From positions 1 through 64,000 of the forward strand of contig CAOOYH010000001.1 of the NCBI GenBank assembly GCA_948500755.1: a DNA stretch of 64,000 bases. Direction: 5' to 3'. The notes under the pieces were generated by a model. It ran no database searches. It had not been told where the DNA came from and saw only the letters and a list, made by a program, of their open reading frames with translations. The DNA is from an uncultured Lactobacillus sp. Lineage in GTDB: Bacteria; Bacillota; Bacilli; Lactobacillales; Lactobacillaceae. This document shows, piece by piece, positions 1-7,756 of this stretch (the stretch's first letter is position 1; each line of letters begins with the position of its first letter). The translations under genes were made by a program, and so were the position numbers.

Positions 1-155
1 AATTAAATCTTCCTATAAATAGTATTGTGCTAATAAGCATATTGCATAATATTTAATTAATAATTTTATTAGTGCGTAATATTATTTCATTTAAATAACA
101 AAAAGGGTCAACGCTTGCTTTCGTAATTTTATATTTTTGAAATCAAAATATTATT

Positions 156-182
156 ACCGATTAAAAGTCAATTTCGACCGAT
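156..182 (+). promoter_or_regulatory. Putative LytTR operator: direct repeat with 21-bp period
   Basis: ACCGAT occurs at 156-161 and again at 177-182, exactly 21 bp apart, which puts both copies on the same helix face. LytTR-family regulators are known to bind direct repeats with about this spacing. The repeats lie just upstream of a TATAAT -10 box at 218-223 that has no convincing -35, as expected for an activator-dependent promoter. The first gene downstream encodes a LytTR protein, so autoregulation is the natural inference. Confidence 0.4.
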
Positions 183-217
183 GACTGATAAATCAAAGTA
201 AAAATCTCCTATATCGA

Positions 218-223
218 TATAAT
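218..223 (+). promoter_or_regulatory. -10 box of the LytTR/DUF3021 operon
   Basis: TATAAT lies 22 bases before the start codon at 245, with a GAAAGGAG ribosome binding site between. No good -35 hexamer is seen around 195-200. The rest of positions 1-155 is very AT-rich and shows no gene. Confidence 0.4.
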
Positions 224-244
224 TTAACTTGAAAGGAGTAAGAA

Positions 245-679
245 ATGAAATTTAAGTTATTTATTAATCCAAACAGTCAAGAAATTGTCGAAGCTACCGT
301 CCATCGAAAAAATGATTTTTCTACTCAATTAGAGCAATTCGTTTTATCAAATGGCAATTCAAATATAATACCTGCCTATGATGACAAAGATTTAATTATG
401 CTTAACTTAGACAATATTATGATGTTTACAATTATTGAAAATAAGGTTTTTGCTATCTGCAATAAGAAGCAATACCACATCAGAAAAAGACTCTACCAAA
501 TAGAAGAGACCCTCCCCACTAATTTTTGGCGTATCAATAAGTCTACTATTATAAATCGCTTTTATATCGATGAATTTAAAGAAACAAAAACTTCTGGGGT
601 AAATGTCATTATGACAAATGGATTAAGCGACTATGTTTCAAGACGTTGTTTTTCTAAAATTAGGAAGGAACTGAATTAA
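245..679 (+). CDS. LytTR-domain DNA-binding regulator
   Basis: A 144-residue protein with an N-terminal half of no recognised domain and a C-terminal LytTR DNA-binding domain. Characteristic features are the run around residues 80-110 (IEETLPTNFWRINKSTIIN) and the closing VSRRCFSKIRKEL. It has no receiver domain, so it is not a standard response regulator. Stand-alone LytTR proteins paired with small membrane proteins are known as transcription regulators in Firmicutes, where the membrane partner often restrains the regulator. The start is supported by GAAAGGAG at 231-238. The membrane gene follows with one base between the reading frames, so the two are surely co-transcribed. Targets cannot be told from the sequence apart from the likely operator upstream. 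Confidence 0.88.
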   Translation: MKFKLFINPNSQEIVEATVHRKNDFSTQLEQFVLSNGNSNIIPAYDDKDLIMLNLDNIMMFTIIENKVFAICNKKQYHIRKRLYQIEETLPTNFWRINKSTIINRFYIDEFKETKTSGVNVIMTNGLSDYVSRRCFSKIRKELN

Positions 680-680
680 A

Positions 681-1094
681 ATGAAAGATTTTATCAAAAA
701 TTTTATTAAAAGCGGCCTAAAAGCTGCAGGCTTTGGCCCCTTAATTCTTGTGATTTTTTATTATATTTATTCTTTTACCATTAACTTCCATACTATTTCG
801 ATTCAAAACGTAAATAAAAATATTCTTTCCAGTTTATTACTAGCCTTTATCGCAGGAGGTATCAGCGCAGTCTTTAAAGTTGAAAAAATCTCTCTTGGAC
901 TTGCAACTATGATTGATGCGATTGTAATTTACATTGACTACCTTCTCTTTTATGTTTTTAATAATTGGATAGAGTTACAACTTATCCCATTTCTAGTTTT
1001 TACCGCACTGTATATCATCGGGTACGTAATTATTTGGTTCTGTATCTACCATCAAGTAAAAATCCAGGTAAAGCAGTTAAATAATAAATTATAA
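681..1094 (+). CDS. DUF3021 family four-helix membrane protein
   Basis: A 137-residue membrane protein with four hydrophobic stretches (about residues 14-34, 47-65, 72-92 and 100-124) and a basic C-terminus, matching the DUF3021 family that is routinely found behind LytTR regulators. It begins two bases after the regulator stop codon. By analogy with LytTR/inhibitor membrane pairs it probably holds or modulates the regulator at the membrane, but the signal sensed is unknown. Assignment rests on size, topology and neighbour. Confidence 0.8.
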   Translation: MKDFIKNFIKSGLKAAGFGPLILVIFYYIYSFTINFHTISIQNVNKNILSSLLLAFIAGGISAVFKVEKISLGLATMIDAIVIYIDYLLFYVFNNWIELQLIPFLVFTALYIIGYVIIWFCIYHQVKIQVKQLNNKL

Positions 1095-1141
1095 AAAGAA
1101 GCAGACCACTACCATAATTAACGGTAATGATCTGCTTTTTT
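1093..1141. terminator. Bidirectional terminator between DUF3021 gene and alsD
   Basis: An imperfect stem from GCAGA at 1101 to TCTGC at 1135, with an inner TACC/GGTA pairing, has an A-rich left flank and a T-run on the right. It can serve both converging transcripts. Confidence 0.7.
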
Positions 1142-1856
1142 ATCCTTCAGCCTTTTGGATTTGATCATGCATATCAGCAATATCCAAATCTTTGTTCAAA
1201 AATTCCTGATTATCCATTGGCAAATGCTGCTCAATAGTAGTAAATGGCTGTAAATAAACAGTTGCTTCTTTTATCTTGAAGTCTAATAAGTGTCCACCAA
1301 TTGATTTATTATCTGCTAAAAAATGCAAATGGTATCCAGCAGCTGCCATTCCTTGGAACATCTTCGGTGCAAAGTAACCTATAACTGTACCAGAAACATC
1401 AGTAGATTCAAAAACGGCTTGTTCATCTGCTACCTGCAGTAATGTTTTATAAGGCCTTGTCTGCTTTTCAACTACTCTTGTTTTAACAGTTGAGAAATTA
1501 CCCACAATTTTAACTGCAAAAAAGACATTTTTATAAGGGTAATCAGCTAGAATTTTATCTTCTAATTCTTTTTGAGTTAAGTTCTCGACCTTAAAACTAT
1601 CTTTTATCTCTTCAAAATGAACTGTCGCAAATGGGACCTTTTCTTCTGGTTTTAAGATTCTAATTTCACCATTGCTTTGAGCTAAATACGGTACATGATC
1701 AAGTAAAATCATTTCACCATCAAGTCCACTAGCTGTTCCAATACCCCAGTTACCGTGCTTTAAAAGATCTGCAACTGTCATTGTTCCTTCAAACAATCCT
1801 GGCACCAGCATCCCCAAAGTACCATGCTGATAAACTTTGCTTTCATATTTTGCCAT
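1140..1856 (-). CDS. alsD: Alpha-acetolactate decarboxylase
   Basis: Converts 2-acetolactate to acetoin and CO2 in the cytosol, the second step of the acetoin pathway that disposes of pyruvate without acid. The 238-residue length fits the family. The motif GYHLHFLADNKSIGGHLLDF carries the metal-binding histidines, and YQHGTLGMLVPGLFEGTMT is the typical N-terminal signature. I prefer the ATG at 1856 (MAKYESK), which has GAAGGTAG ahead of it, over the ATG at 1874. It follows alsS directly and is presumably in its operon. The gene is intact although its partner alsS is interrupted, so it may now lack its substrate unless another acetolactate synthase exists. Confidence 0.93.
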   Translation of the reverse strand: MAKYESKVYQHGTLGMLVPGLFEGTMTVADLLKHGNWGIGTASGLDGEMILLDHVPYLAQSNGEIRILKPEEKVPFATVHFEEIKDSFKVENLTQKELEDKILADYPYKNVFFAVKIVGNFSTVKTRVVEKQTRPYKTLLQVADEQAVFESTDVSGTVIGYFAPKMFQGMAAAGYHLHFLADNKSIGGHLLDFKIKEATVYLQPFTTIEQHLPMDNQEFLNKDLDIADMHDQIQKAEG

Positions 1857-1873
1857 AATTTTTCTACCTTCCA

Positions 1874-3553
1874 TTAATGCAGTTGATCCTCTAAGATTGT
1901 CTTTCCTAATTCTTGATTAAAACTGTAATCAACTGGTATATCAACCACAGTTGGTCCATCTTCTTTAAAGGCCTTATCCAAAACCTTATCTAAATCAGCT
2001 GCCTTCTCTACACGGTAGCCCTTAGCACCAAAACTTTCTGCATATTTAACAAAGTCTACAGGGCCAAATTTAACAGCTGCTGAATCGCCATACTTCAATT
2101 CTTCTTGGAATTTAACCATGTCATAATTTCCATCATTCCAGATAATATGGACAATATTCAAACCTAGTCGAACAGCAGTCTCTAAATCTTGTGAGGAGAA
2201 CATGAATCCCCCATCCCCAGAAACGGAAACAATTTTTGTATTTGGTCTTACCAAAGCTGCTGCGACTGCCCAAGGAAGAGCAACTCCAAGTGTCTGCATT
2301 CCGTTACTAAAGAGCAAATGACGTGGTTCATAACTTCTGAAGTGCCGTGCCATCCAGATGTAAAAACTACCAACATCCACTGTTACCGTCATGTCATCGG
2401 TAACTCGGTCTTGTAAGGCCTGGATAATACTTAGGGGATGACTCTTCACTTGATCCTTAGTAACAGCGGGTGGTGTATCACGTTTTTGCAGGGTTTTACG
2501 CAATGAATCAAGATACTCTTTAGATTCATTCGGCATTGAATAGCCCTTCATATATGGTAAAAGAAAGTCTAAAGTTTGAGAAATATCTCCAACCAATTCT
2601 CGCTCAGGCTGATAATTTTTATCAATTTCTGCCCGCATCGAATCAACTACAACAATATTTGCACTTCGATCAGAATTCCAGTTTCGAGGCTCATACTCGA
2701 TTGGATCATAACCAATTGCAATAACCAGATCACTCTTTTTAAGCAATTGATCTCCTGGCTGGTTTCTAAACAAACCTACACGACCGAAGAAATCATCTTC
2801 TAATTCACGTGGGATAATTCCAGCACCTTGAAAAGTTTCAACTACAGGTAGATGAGTTTCCGCAATTAAACGTCTGATAGCTCTGGTAGTTTCTGGATCA
2901 GATGCCCGCATTCCTAACAAAAGTACAGGAAGCTTTGCGGCTTTAATACGCTGTGAAAGCAAAGTTGATTCAATTGGACTAGCGGGACCTAGCTTCGGGG
3001 GCTCAAGTGGCGCGATCACGCTCGTTTTTACTTCTGCATCAGTTACATCTTGTGGAACAGAAACAAAACTTGCCCCTTGCTTAGATGCTTCTGCTTCTTG
3101 ATATGCGTTAGCAATCACCTCAGAAATGTTCTCAGGTTCCTGAACTTCGGCACTATATTTAGTAATCGGAGCAAATAAAGCTGCATTTTTCATACTTTGG
3201 TGAGTTAAACGCAAAAGATCAGTTCTCTGCACTTAGCCGGAAATAGCTAGTACTGGATCACCTTCTGCTGTAGCAGTTACTAAGCCAGTTGCTAAATTTG
3301 ATGCACCTGGACCTGAGGTAGTAAGGACAACACCGGGTTTTCCTGTAATCCTTCCTACTCCAGCCGCCATGAAGGCCGCATTTTGTTCGTGCCGAGTTAA
3401 AACAAATTTAGGCGTCCGTGGATCTTTAGAATGTTCAAGTAATTCAAATACTCGATCAATTTTGGCACCTGGAATTCCAAAGACAAATTTAACATCATGA
3501 TTAATCAAGCTATCAACAATTGCATTTGCACCATAATATTTTTCTTCTGCCAC
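1874..3553 (-). pseudogene. alsS: Catabolic acetolactate synthase, interrupted by an in-frame TAA
   Basis: Would condense two pyruvates to acetolactate using thiamine diphosphate. Two open pieces lie in the same frame. 3233-3553 has a GTG start and encodes 106 residues with the TPP-activating glutamate in TRHEQNAAFMAAG. 1874-3232 encodes 452 residues with the TPP motif GDGGFMFSSQDLETAV and NDGNYDMV. They are separated by a single TAA at 3233-3235. The residues on either side (PVLAISG / VQRTDLLRLTHQS) line up with intact AlsS of Bacillus with exactly one residue replaced by the stop, so this is a nonsense change, not a frameshift or deletion. A GTG follows the TAA at once, but there is no Shine-Dalgarno sequence for restart. 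Either a recent loss of function or a sequencing error; stop readthrough is possible but unproven. Confidence 0.9.
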
Positions 3554-3697
3554 AGCAATCTTCCTTCTTCCAATCTAGGTTGTATATCTACTTACAAATT
3601 AAAAGTATACTTACAAGCCATCATACTTTCAAGTAAATATAGTTATAGAAAACTTCAAATTAAATACTTCTAATATAGATATATCACAAATCCATTC

Positions 3698-3703
3698 TAT
3701 AAT
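3698..3703 (+). promoter_or_regulatory. -10 box of the PPOX-family gene
   Basis: TATAAT 39 bases before the preferred ATG at 3742. No strong -35 is seen. The intergenic region 3554-3741 separates divergent genes and also holds two copies of TACTTACAA (3589-3597 and 3608-3616). Confidence 0.35.
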
Positions 3704-3741
3704 AGAACTTGAATAAAAATAAATTTAAGCGAGGAATAGAT

Positions 3742-4200
3742 ATGGTCAGTATCTTAAATAATCAAACTAGTAATGAAGAATTTTTAGAATTTGCGACTAA
3801 TGAAGTCCACAATGTTGACGTTGCTACGACACATCATGGTGCACCTTCTGCTCAAGTCTGTGATCTAGTTTTGAATAAAAATGGTAAGCTCTACATTGTT
3901 ACCTCTAGTCAAAATCCCTTCTTTCAAGATTTGATCCATCAACCTAAGGTGATTATTAATGGGTACAAAGGAGATGGCACGATGGATTCATGTGGCTTTT
4001 CGATTCGGGGAACAATTAAAAATGTCGAACATGAATATATTGACGAGATTTTTGAAAAAAATGATTATTTAAATGAAATATATGCAGATGATATTGAAGG
4101 TGCAAAAGAAGATCTGCGAGTTTTAGAAATTACACCAAAAGAAGCAACCTACTTAGACCACCGTACTCACCCTATTTTTACAAGAAAATTTGAATTTTAA
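3742..4200 (+). CDS. Pyridoxamine 5'-phosphate oxidase-fold flavoprotein
   Basis: A 152-residue cytosolic protein of the PPOX-like split-barrel family that normally binds FMN or a related flavin. The pattern VDVATTHHGAPSAQVCDLV, then LYIVTSSQNPFFQDL, then GTMDSCGFSIRGT is typical of the general-stress-protein branch. Substrate is unknown; PdxH activity is unlikely because the PLP-specific C-terminal motif is absent. The ATG at 3742 has GAGGAATA correctly spaced ahead of it. A longer frame from TTG at 3709 has no ribosome binding site. It stands alone, divergent from alsS. Confidence 0.8.
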   Translation: MVSILNNQTSNEEFLEFATNEVHNVDVATTHHGAPSAQVCDLVLNKNGKLYIVTSSQNPFFQDLIHQPKVIINGYKGDGTMDSCGFSIRGTIKNVEHEYIDEIFEKNDYLNEIYADDIEGAKEDLRVLEITPKEATYLDHRTHPIFTRKFEF

Positions 4201-4236
4201 TTAATCATTTTTCCCACATAACTAAATAAGTAAATA

Positions 4237-4272
4237 AAAATGGATAGGTTTCTTTTTCCCTATCCATTTTTT
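4237..4272. terminator. Bidirectional terminator
   Basis: A perfect 12-bp stem, AAAATGGATAGG at 4237-4248 with CCTATCCATTTT at 4259-4270, lies between converging genes and has a T-run on each strand. Confidence 0.85.
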
Positions 4273-4280
4273 AATATGGT

Positions 4281-5786
4281 TTAGTTAGCTAATTTAATTC
4301 TTTTATCGGCAACTTGTTCAATAAAATACTGGTCATGGTCAATTAAAAGCATTGCTGGTTTTATTTCTTGTAGTAAATTAATCAATTGATCTTGATTAAA
4401 GACATCTAGATAGTTTGCTGGTTCATCCCATAAATACAAATCTGCCGGCTCAAGTAGTGATTTAGCTAAAGCAATTCTTTTCTGTTGTCCCATACTCATC
4501 TCTTCAATTGGCACATTAAAGTTAGTACGAGGGAAGCCCAACTTTTTTAAAATATTAAGAAGATCTTTATAAGACAATTTTTGATGAAGCGCAAAATTCT
4601 TTAAACTCTCTTGGTATATTGTGAAATCTTGCGGTAAATACGAAATTCTTAATCCATTAGCTAGCTGATATTTTCCACTAGCGTTTACTTGGGCCTTATT
4701 CAATAAGAATTTTAAAAAAGTAGATTTTCCAGAGCCATTTTCACCTTCAAGGGCAACAATGCCATGATTTTTCACTATCAAATTCAAATTAGAAAATAGT
4801 TGTTTATCTCCTACCTTCAAACCTAAGCCTCTAGTTTCAAGAAGAGTGGAATGATAATTAGATTGAAAGTTCATCGTTAATTTTGGTATATTTTCAATAT
4901 TAACCATTAATCCTTCTTTTTCTTCAATCTTTTTATCCATTCTATTTCTACTTGTAATAGATTTCTTCATCATTTTGGCTGCTGCATGTCCAACCGCCGC
5001 TTTATTTATTCTAGCTCTACGGTTAAGAATATATTGTGTTTTTTGTCCCAAATTTTTTCTAGCTTCTATTTTTTGTGCCCAATGATAAAATTGTTCTTTC
5101 TGATTATGTAAATTTTTAATTTCGCCAGCTAGTTTTTCATTCTTTTCACGATTGAATTCATCACGTGCTTCTTTAATTTGTTCATATGTTGCATAGTTCC
5201 CTTGATATAAATGAATTTCAGTATTTTCGATTGCTAGTACATGATCAGTTACTTGATTTAAAAAATTACGATCATGACTTACCACAATATATCCTTTATG
5301 ATGCTTAGTTAAATATTTACAGATTTCCTGACGACTTTCTTCATCTAAATGATTTGTAGGTTCATCAATGAGAGGGAAAGAATTTTGATCAATAAATGAT
5401 AAAGCTAATAAAATTTTGGTCTGTTCTCCGCCGCTTAAAGTATTAAATGGCTGCCAGATTAAATTTGAGTCAACGTGCATTAAATTTAGCTCACGCTCTA
5501 GTTTCCATTGTTCAAACATAACTTGATCTTGTAACTCATATAGAGTGATATTAGTCGGATCCTTAATCCTAATTGGATAATAAGAAAAATTCAATTTAGT
5601 TTGAATTTCACCTCTTCCAACTAATTTTCCCTGTAAAAGATTAAGAAAAGTCGTTTTCCCTCGGCCGTTTCTACCAACTAATCCTAACTTCCAAGAGCTA
5701 TCTAAGTCTAAATTTAAATTATTAAAAATATTGTTGCTGCTATCTTCATATTTAAATGATACATTCGAAATTTTAATACTACCCAT
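4281..5786 (-). CDS. ABC-F ribosome protection ATPase, Lsa-like
   Basis: A soluble twin-ATPase of 501 residues with no membrane segment. ABC1 has Walker A GRNGRGKTT (about 38), signature LSGGEQ (about 118) and Walker B LIDEPTNHLD (about 139). A basic inter-domain linker with ILNRRARINKAAVGHAAAKMM (about 252-272) corresponds to the arm that reaches the ribosomal P/E site. ABC2 has GENGSGKST, MSMGQQKR and LWDEPANYLD. The WDEP-NYLD form of the second Walker B and the RNGRGKTTFL first Walker A resemble Lsa/Vga-type proteins that dislodge lincosamides, pleuromutilins and streptogramins. The start ATG has AGGTGA eight bases upstream. A long attenuator-like leader precedes it, which fits antibiotic-induced control. 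Drug spectrum cannot be predicted. Confidence 0.87.
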   Translation of the reverse strand: MGSIKISNVSFKYEDSSNNIFNNLNLDLDSSWKLGLVGRNGRGKTTFLNLLQGKLVGRGEIQTKLNFSYYPIRIKDPTNITLYELQDQVMFEQWKLERELNLMHVDSNLIWQPFNTLSGGEQTKILLALSFIDQNSFPLIDEPTNHLDEESRQEICKYLTKHHKGYIVVSHDRNFLNQVTDHVLAIENTEIHLYQGNYATYEQIKEARDEFNREKNEKLAGEIKNLHNQKEQFYHWAQKIEARKNLGQKTQYILNRRARINKAAVGHAAAKMMKKSITSRNRMDKKIEEKEGLMVNIENIPKLTMNFQSNYHSTLLETRGLGLKVGDKQLFSNLNLIVKNHGIVALEGENGSGKSTFLKFLLNKAQVNASGKYQLANGLRISYLPQDFTIYQESLKNFALHQKLSYKDLLNILKKLGFPRTNFNVPIEEMSMGQQKRIALAKSLLEPADLYLWDEPANYLDVFNQDQLINLLQEIKPAMLLIDHDQYFIEQVADKRIKLAN

Positions 5787-5798
5787 TTAAATCACCTC

Positions 5799-5836
5799 GA
5801 AAAAAGAGCCTGCACTTATGACAAGTACAGACTCTT
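5799..5836 (-). terminator. Leader terminator (attenuator) of the ABC-F gene
   Basis: On the minus strand GAGTCTGTACTT (5823-5834) pairs with AAGTGCAGGCTC (5806-5817) through a 5-base loop, followed by TTTTTT and then at once the AGGTGA ribosome binding site of the ABC-F gene. It sits inside the 5' leader, so it would stop transcription before the gene unless disrupted. Confidence 0.8.
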
Positions 5837-5873
5837 CATGTTTTTATATATTAAAAGAAGATCATGTCCGTCT
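5827..5873 (-). promoter_or_regulatory. Candidate antiterminator of the ABC-F leader
   Basis: Minus-strand AGACGGAC (5866-5873) can pair through its ACGGAC with GTCTGT (5827-5832), and TCTTC (5857-5861) with GAAGA (5833-5837), around an AT-rich loop. This structure uses up the 5' arm of the terminator, so the two are mutually exclusive. Its own 5' arm in turn overlaps the 3' arm of the large upstream hairpin. Confidence 0.5.
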
Positions 5874-5958
5874 AATAATCTTGTCAAAAGTGCATAGTCC
5901 AGCTTTTTAATAAAAAACGAATAATTCCAACTATGCTTAGTTTTACAAGATTAAAGAC
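5870..5958 (-). promoter_or_regulatory. Large anti-antiterminator hairpin in the ABC-F leader
   Basis: On the minus strand GTCT (5955-5958) pairs with AGAC (5870-5873), AATCTTGT (5945-5952) with ACAAGATT (5877-5884), and GCATAGT (5930-5936) with ACTATGC (5892-5898), in register. The base of the 5' arm is part of the mini-ORF TTG CGT CTT TAA, so a ribosome held there would open this hairpin. Confidence 0.55.
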
Positions 5959-5962
5959 GCAA
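5951..5962 (-). CDS. Three-codon leader ORF (Met-Arg-Leu)
   Basis: TTG CGT CTT TAA, preceded seven bases upstream by AGAAAGAAGG (5970-5979), an unusually good Shine-Dalgarno sequence for such a short frame. It would give formyl-Met-Arg-Leu. MRL is the core of some macrolide-dependent stalling leaders (ErmD type), which is established knowledge; that it stalls ribosomes here is inference. Its position on the 5' arm of the leader hairpin is the main argument that it is real. Confidence 0.45.
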   Translation of the reverse strand: MRL

Positions 5963-6005
5963 CAGCGACCCTTCTTTCTAAAGGTGAATTTCAATTGATA
6001 AAATT

Positions 6006-6034
6006 AAGATATCATGAAATCCGATCAAAATCAA
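6006..6034 (-). promoter_or_regulatory. Putative promoter of the ABC-F leader transcript
   Basis: Minus strand TTGATT (6029-6034), 17-bp spacer, TATCTT (6006-6011). Transcription would begin near 6000 and give a leader of about 210 bases before the ABC-F start codon. Confidence 0.4.
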
Positions 6035-6076
6035 TCATAAATAGTTAATTTATATCTCAGTAGCGCTATCTATTAC

Positions 6077-6265
6077 TCAATATTCTTTGATGACTTTTAT
6101 AATTTTATAAATAACACCAATAAACAACAGGCTTCCACCGATGATCAAGAAACTAGTCCAATATACACTTAAATTCTGATGATATACATTCACCAAGATT
6201 AAAAATATGAGTAAAACTAACATTCCAACTATAGATCTTATTTCTTTTTTCTTGTTCGGCAGCAT
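6077..6265 (-). CDS. Small two-helix membrane protein, unknown
   Basis: A 62-residue protein: a lysine-rich N-terminus (MLPNKKKEIR), two transmembrane helices (about residues 12-28 and 33-52) and a short basic tail. I do not recognise a family. The ATG at 6265 is preferred because GGGAGGG lies six bases ahead of it; the upstream ATG at 6286 has none. It is a single gene, upstream of the ABC-F leader on the same strand with no clear terminator between. A role cannot be stated. Confidence 0.6.
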   Translation of the reverse strand: MLPNKKKEIRSIVGMLVLLIFLILVNVYHQNLSVYWTSFLIIGGSLLFIGVIYKIIKVIKEY

Positions 6266-6481
6266 TTTCAACCCTCCCATGTACAAAATAATTATGACTT
6301 AACTAATTATAAAAACTCCACAAAGTATTTGTAAACACTTTGTGAATTTAACTATATTTTTCTCCAATATAATATTTAAGATGAGGTGGCTCATCAAAAG
6401 TTCTATGCCTGCAAAACCAAACTCGTCTTATGCCTTTAATTGAAAAATTGCAGGATCAATGGAGTAAATATGATCAAATGT

Positions 6482-6521
6482 AAAAAAGCCGATTGCTTGG
6501 TGAAGAAGCAATCGGCTTTTT
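6482..6521 (-). terminator. Terminator of the yeiH-like gene
   Basis: Arms AAAAAAGCCGATTGCTT and AAGCAATCGGCTTTTT with a 7-base loop lie just after the stop codon at 6531. The stretch 6287-6481 between the small membrane gene and this terminator shows no convincing gene. Confidence 0.88.
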
Positions 6522-6530
6522 ATCATTAAT

Positions 6531-7562
6531 TTAAAAGAATAACTTACTCATAATAATCATGAAGATCATCAAGCAAGTAGAACTAATTGCAGCAGCCCCA
6601 AATACGGTACCACCACGTTTGAAGATAACACTGAAGTTAACTGAAATACCTAAAGCGGCCATTGCCATCCCCAAAAAGACATATGCTGCTTGAACTAAGC
6701 CATCTAAAACTACTGGTGGGAATGGTAAGAAAGTACCTAAAATACTGGTTAAAATAAATCCGCCTAAGAACCAAGGAATTGGTAATTTCTTAGGTGCTTG
6801 TGTATGATCTTGCACACTTTCTTTTACCAGTCTTCTTTGGTACCAGTATCCAATTATTAAAGCAACGGGTGCTAAAAGTAAAACACGTGATAATTTCATA
6901 ATTAATGCACTATCTAAACTTGCTTCACCAAAAGCACTACCAGCTGCAATAGCATGGGCAATTTCGTGAAGAGATCCACCAGCAACAATACCAAATTGTG
7001 AATCTGTTAACCCAAGCATTGGTTTAATCACAATTTCTAAGAGTGTAAATACTGTTCCCATCACACAAACTACGGCAACAGCAAGTACCTCGTTTTCTCT
7101 TTTACGTTCTTCATCTCTACTCTCAATTTGAGGGGAAACGCCCATTACAGCAGCTGCTCCACAAATTCCGCAGCCACAAGCTGATAACACTGCTAGTTCA
7201 TCTTCTGCCCCAAATTTTTTACTAAGCCAGTAAGTCAAAACAATCGTTCCACTTACCCCTAGCATTGCAACTAAAATTGTTTTAATACCAGCATCAGCTA
7301 GCTTAGTAAGATTAAGTCTAAAACCCAGTAAAATGATTCCTAATCTCAAAAACTTATTAGAAATAAAACCAATCCCTGGTGCTGCTTCTTCTCTTACCCC
7401 AACTGGTAAAACCTGCAGTGAAATTCCCAATAAAAGTGCAATTACCAACGCACCAATCAAGTTAACATAGGGTAATTTTGCTATAAAAATACCTGCCACG
7501 GAACAAATTAAAGTCATTGCAGCTGCAAGACCAAATGATTTACTCTTAACAATACTTATCAA
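6531..7562 (-). CDS. YeiH / UPF0324 family membrane transporter
   Basis: A 343-residue integral membrane protein with about ten hydrophobic segments. Conserved stretches include LSACGCGICGAAAVMGVSP (about 126-144), GGSLHEIAHAIAAGSAFG and the C-terminal GMAMAALGISVNF, typical of the YeiH/YeeE-unrelated UPF0324 family, often annotated as putative sulfate exporters. Substrate is not experimentally secure for the family. The start codon appears to be TTG at 7562 with AGCAGG upstream, unusual compared with its neighbours. A TnpB element ends only about 30 bp upstream and may have displaced the native promoter. Confidence 0.85.
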   Translation of the reverse strand: MISIVKSKSFGLAAAMTLICSVAGIFIAKLPYVNLIGALVIALLLGISLQVLPVGVREEAAPGIGFISNKFLRLGIILLGFRLNLTKLADAGIKTILVAMLGVSGTIVLTYWLSKKFGAEDELAVLSACGCGICGAAAVMGVSPQIESRDEERKRENEVLAVAVVCVMGTVFTLLEIVIKPMLGLTDSQFGIVAGGSLHEIAHAIAAGSAFGEASLDSALIMKLSRVLLLAPVALIIGYWYQRRLVKESVQDHTQAPKKLPIPWFLGGFILTSILGTFLPFPPVVLDGLVQAAYVFLGMAMAALGISVNFSVIFKRGGTVFGAAAISSTCLMIFMIIMSKLFF

Positions 7563-7591
7563 TAAAAATACCTGCTATACAAAACATGGAA

Positions 7592-7622
7592 ATATGTAGA
7601 AGAATACGAATTTTCTACATAT
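7592..7622. repeat. 10-bp inverted repeat at the likely right end of the TnpB element
   Basis: ATATGTAGAA (7592-7601) and TTCTACATAT (7613-7622) form a perfect hairpin with an 11-base loop. Its place, downstream of tnpB and its presumed omega RNA, suits the subterminal hairpin of an IS200/IS605-type right end or a terminator for tnpB. Confidence 0.45.
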
Positions 7623-7624
7623 CA

Positions 7625-7756
7625 GAAAGATATATTTTTTCCTTTCTTTGTTTCATTTACTGTCGTCTTCACTAGTATTCTGATATTCCAATCTAGGAGT
7701 AATCACATTGACTAGCTCGTACAGCTTAAGGGCCTAGCCAGCCCTGTTTATTTTCT
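7625..7756 (-). ncRNA. Putative TnpB omega RNA
   Basis: The 130 bases after the tnpB stop codon are non-coding yet richly foldable on the minus strand: GGGCTGGCTAGGCCC, AGCTGTACGAGCT, CTAGTCAATGTGATTACTCCTAG is split by several short pairings, and GATTGGAATATC follows. In IS200/IS605 elements the guide RNA that programs TnpB is made from exactly this position, the 3' end of tnpB and the right end. The boundaries given are approximate; the guide segment would be flanking DNA beyond the element end. Confidence 0.4.

Noticed and set aside
5885..5990. A longer leader frame on the minus strand ending in WTMHF before TGA at about 5885
   Set aside because: It lacks a start codon with a ribosome binding site in a good place; the three-codon frame has a much better one.
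6363..6480. Short plus-strand frames (e.g. MPLIEKLQDQWSKYDQM) before the terminator at 6482, possibly the tail of a lost gene
   Set aside because: Only about 17-20 codons each, in different frames, without ribosome binding sites; too little to call a remnant.
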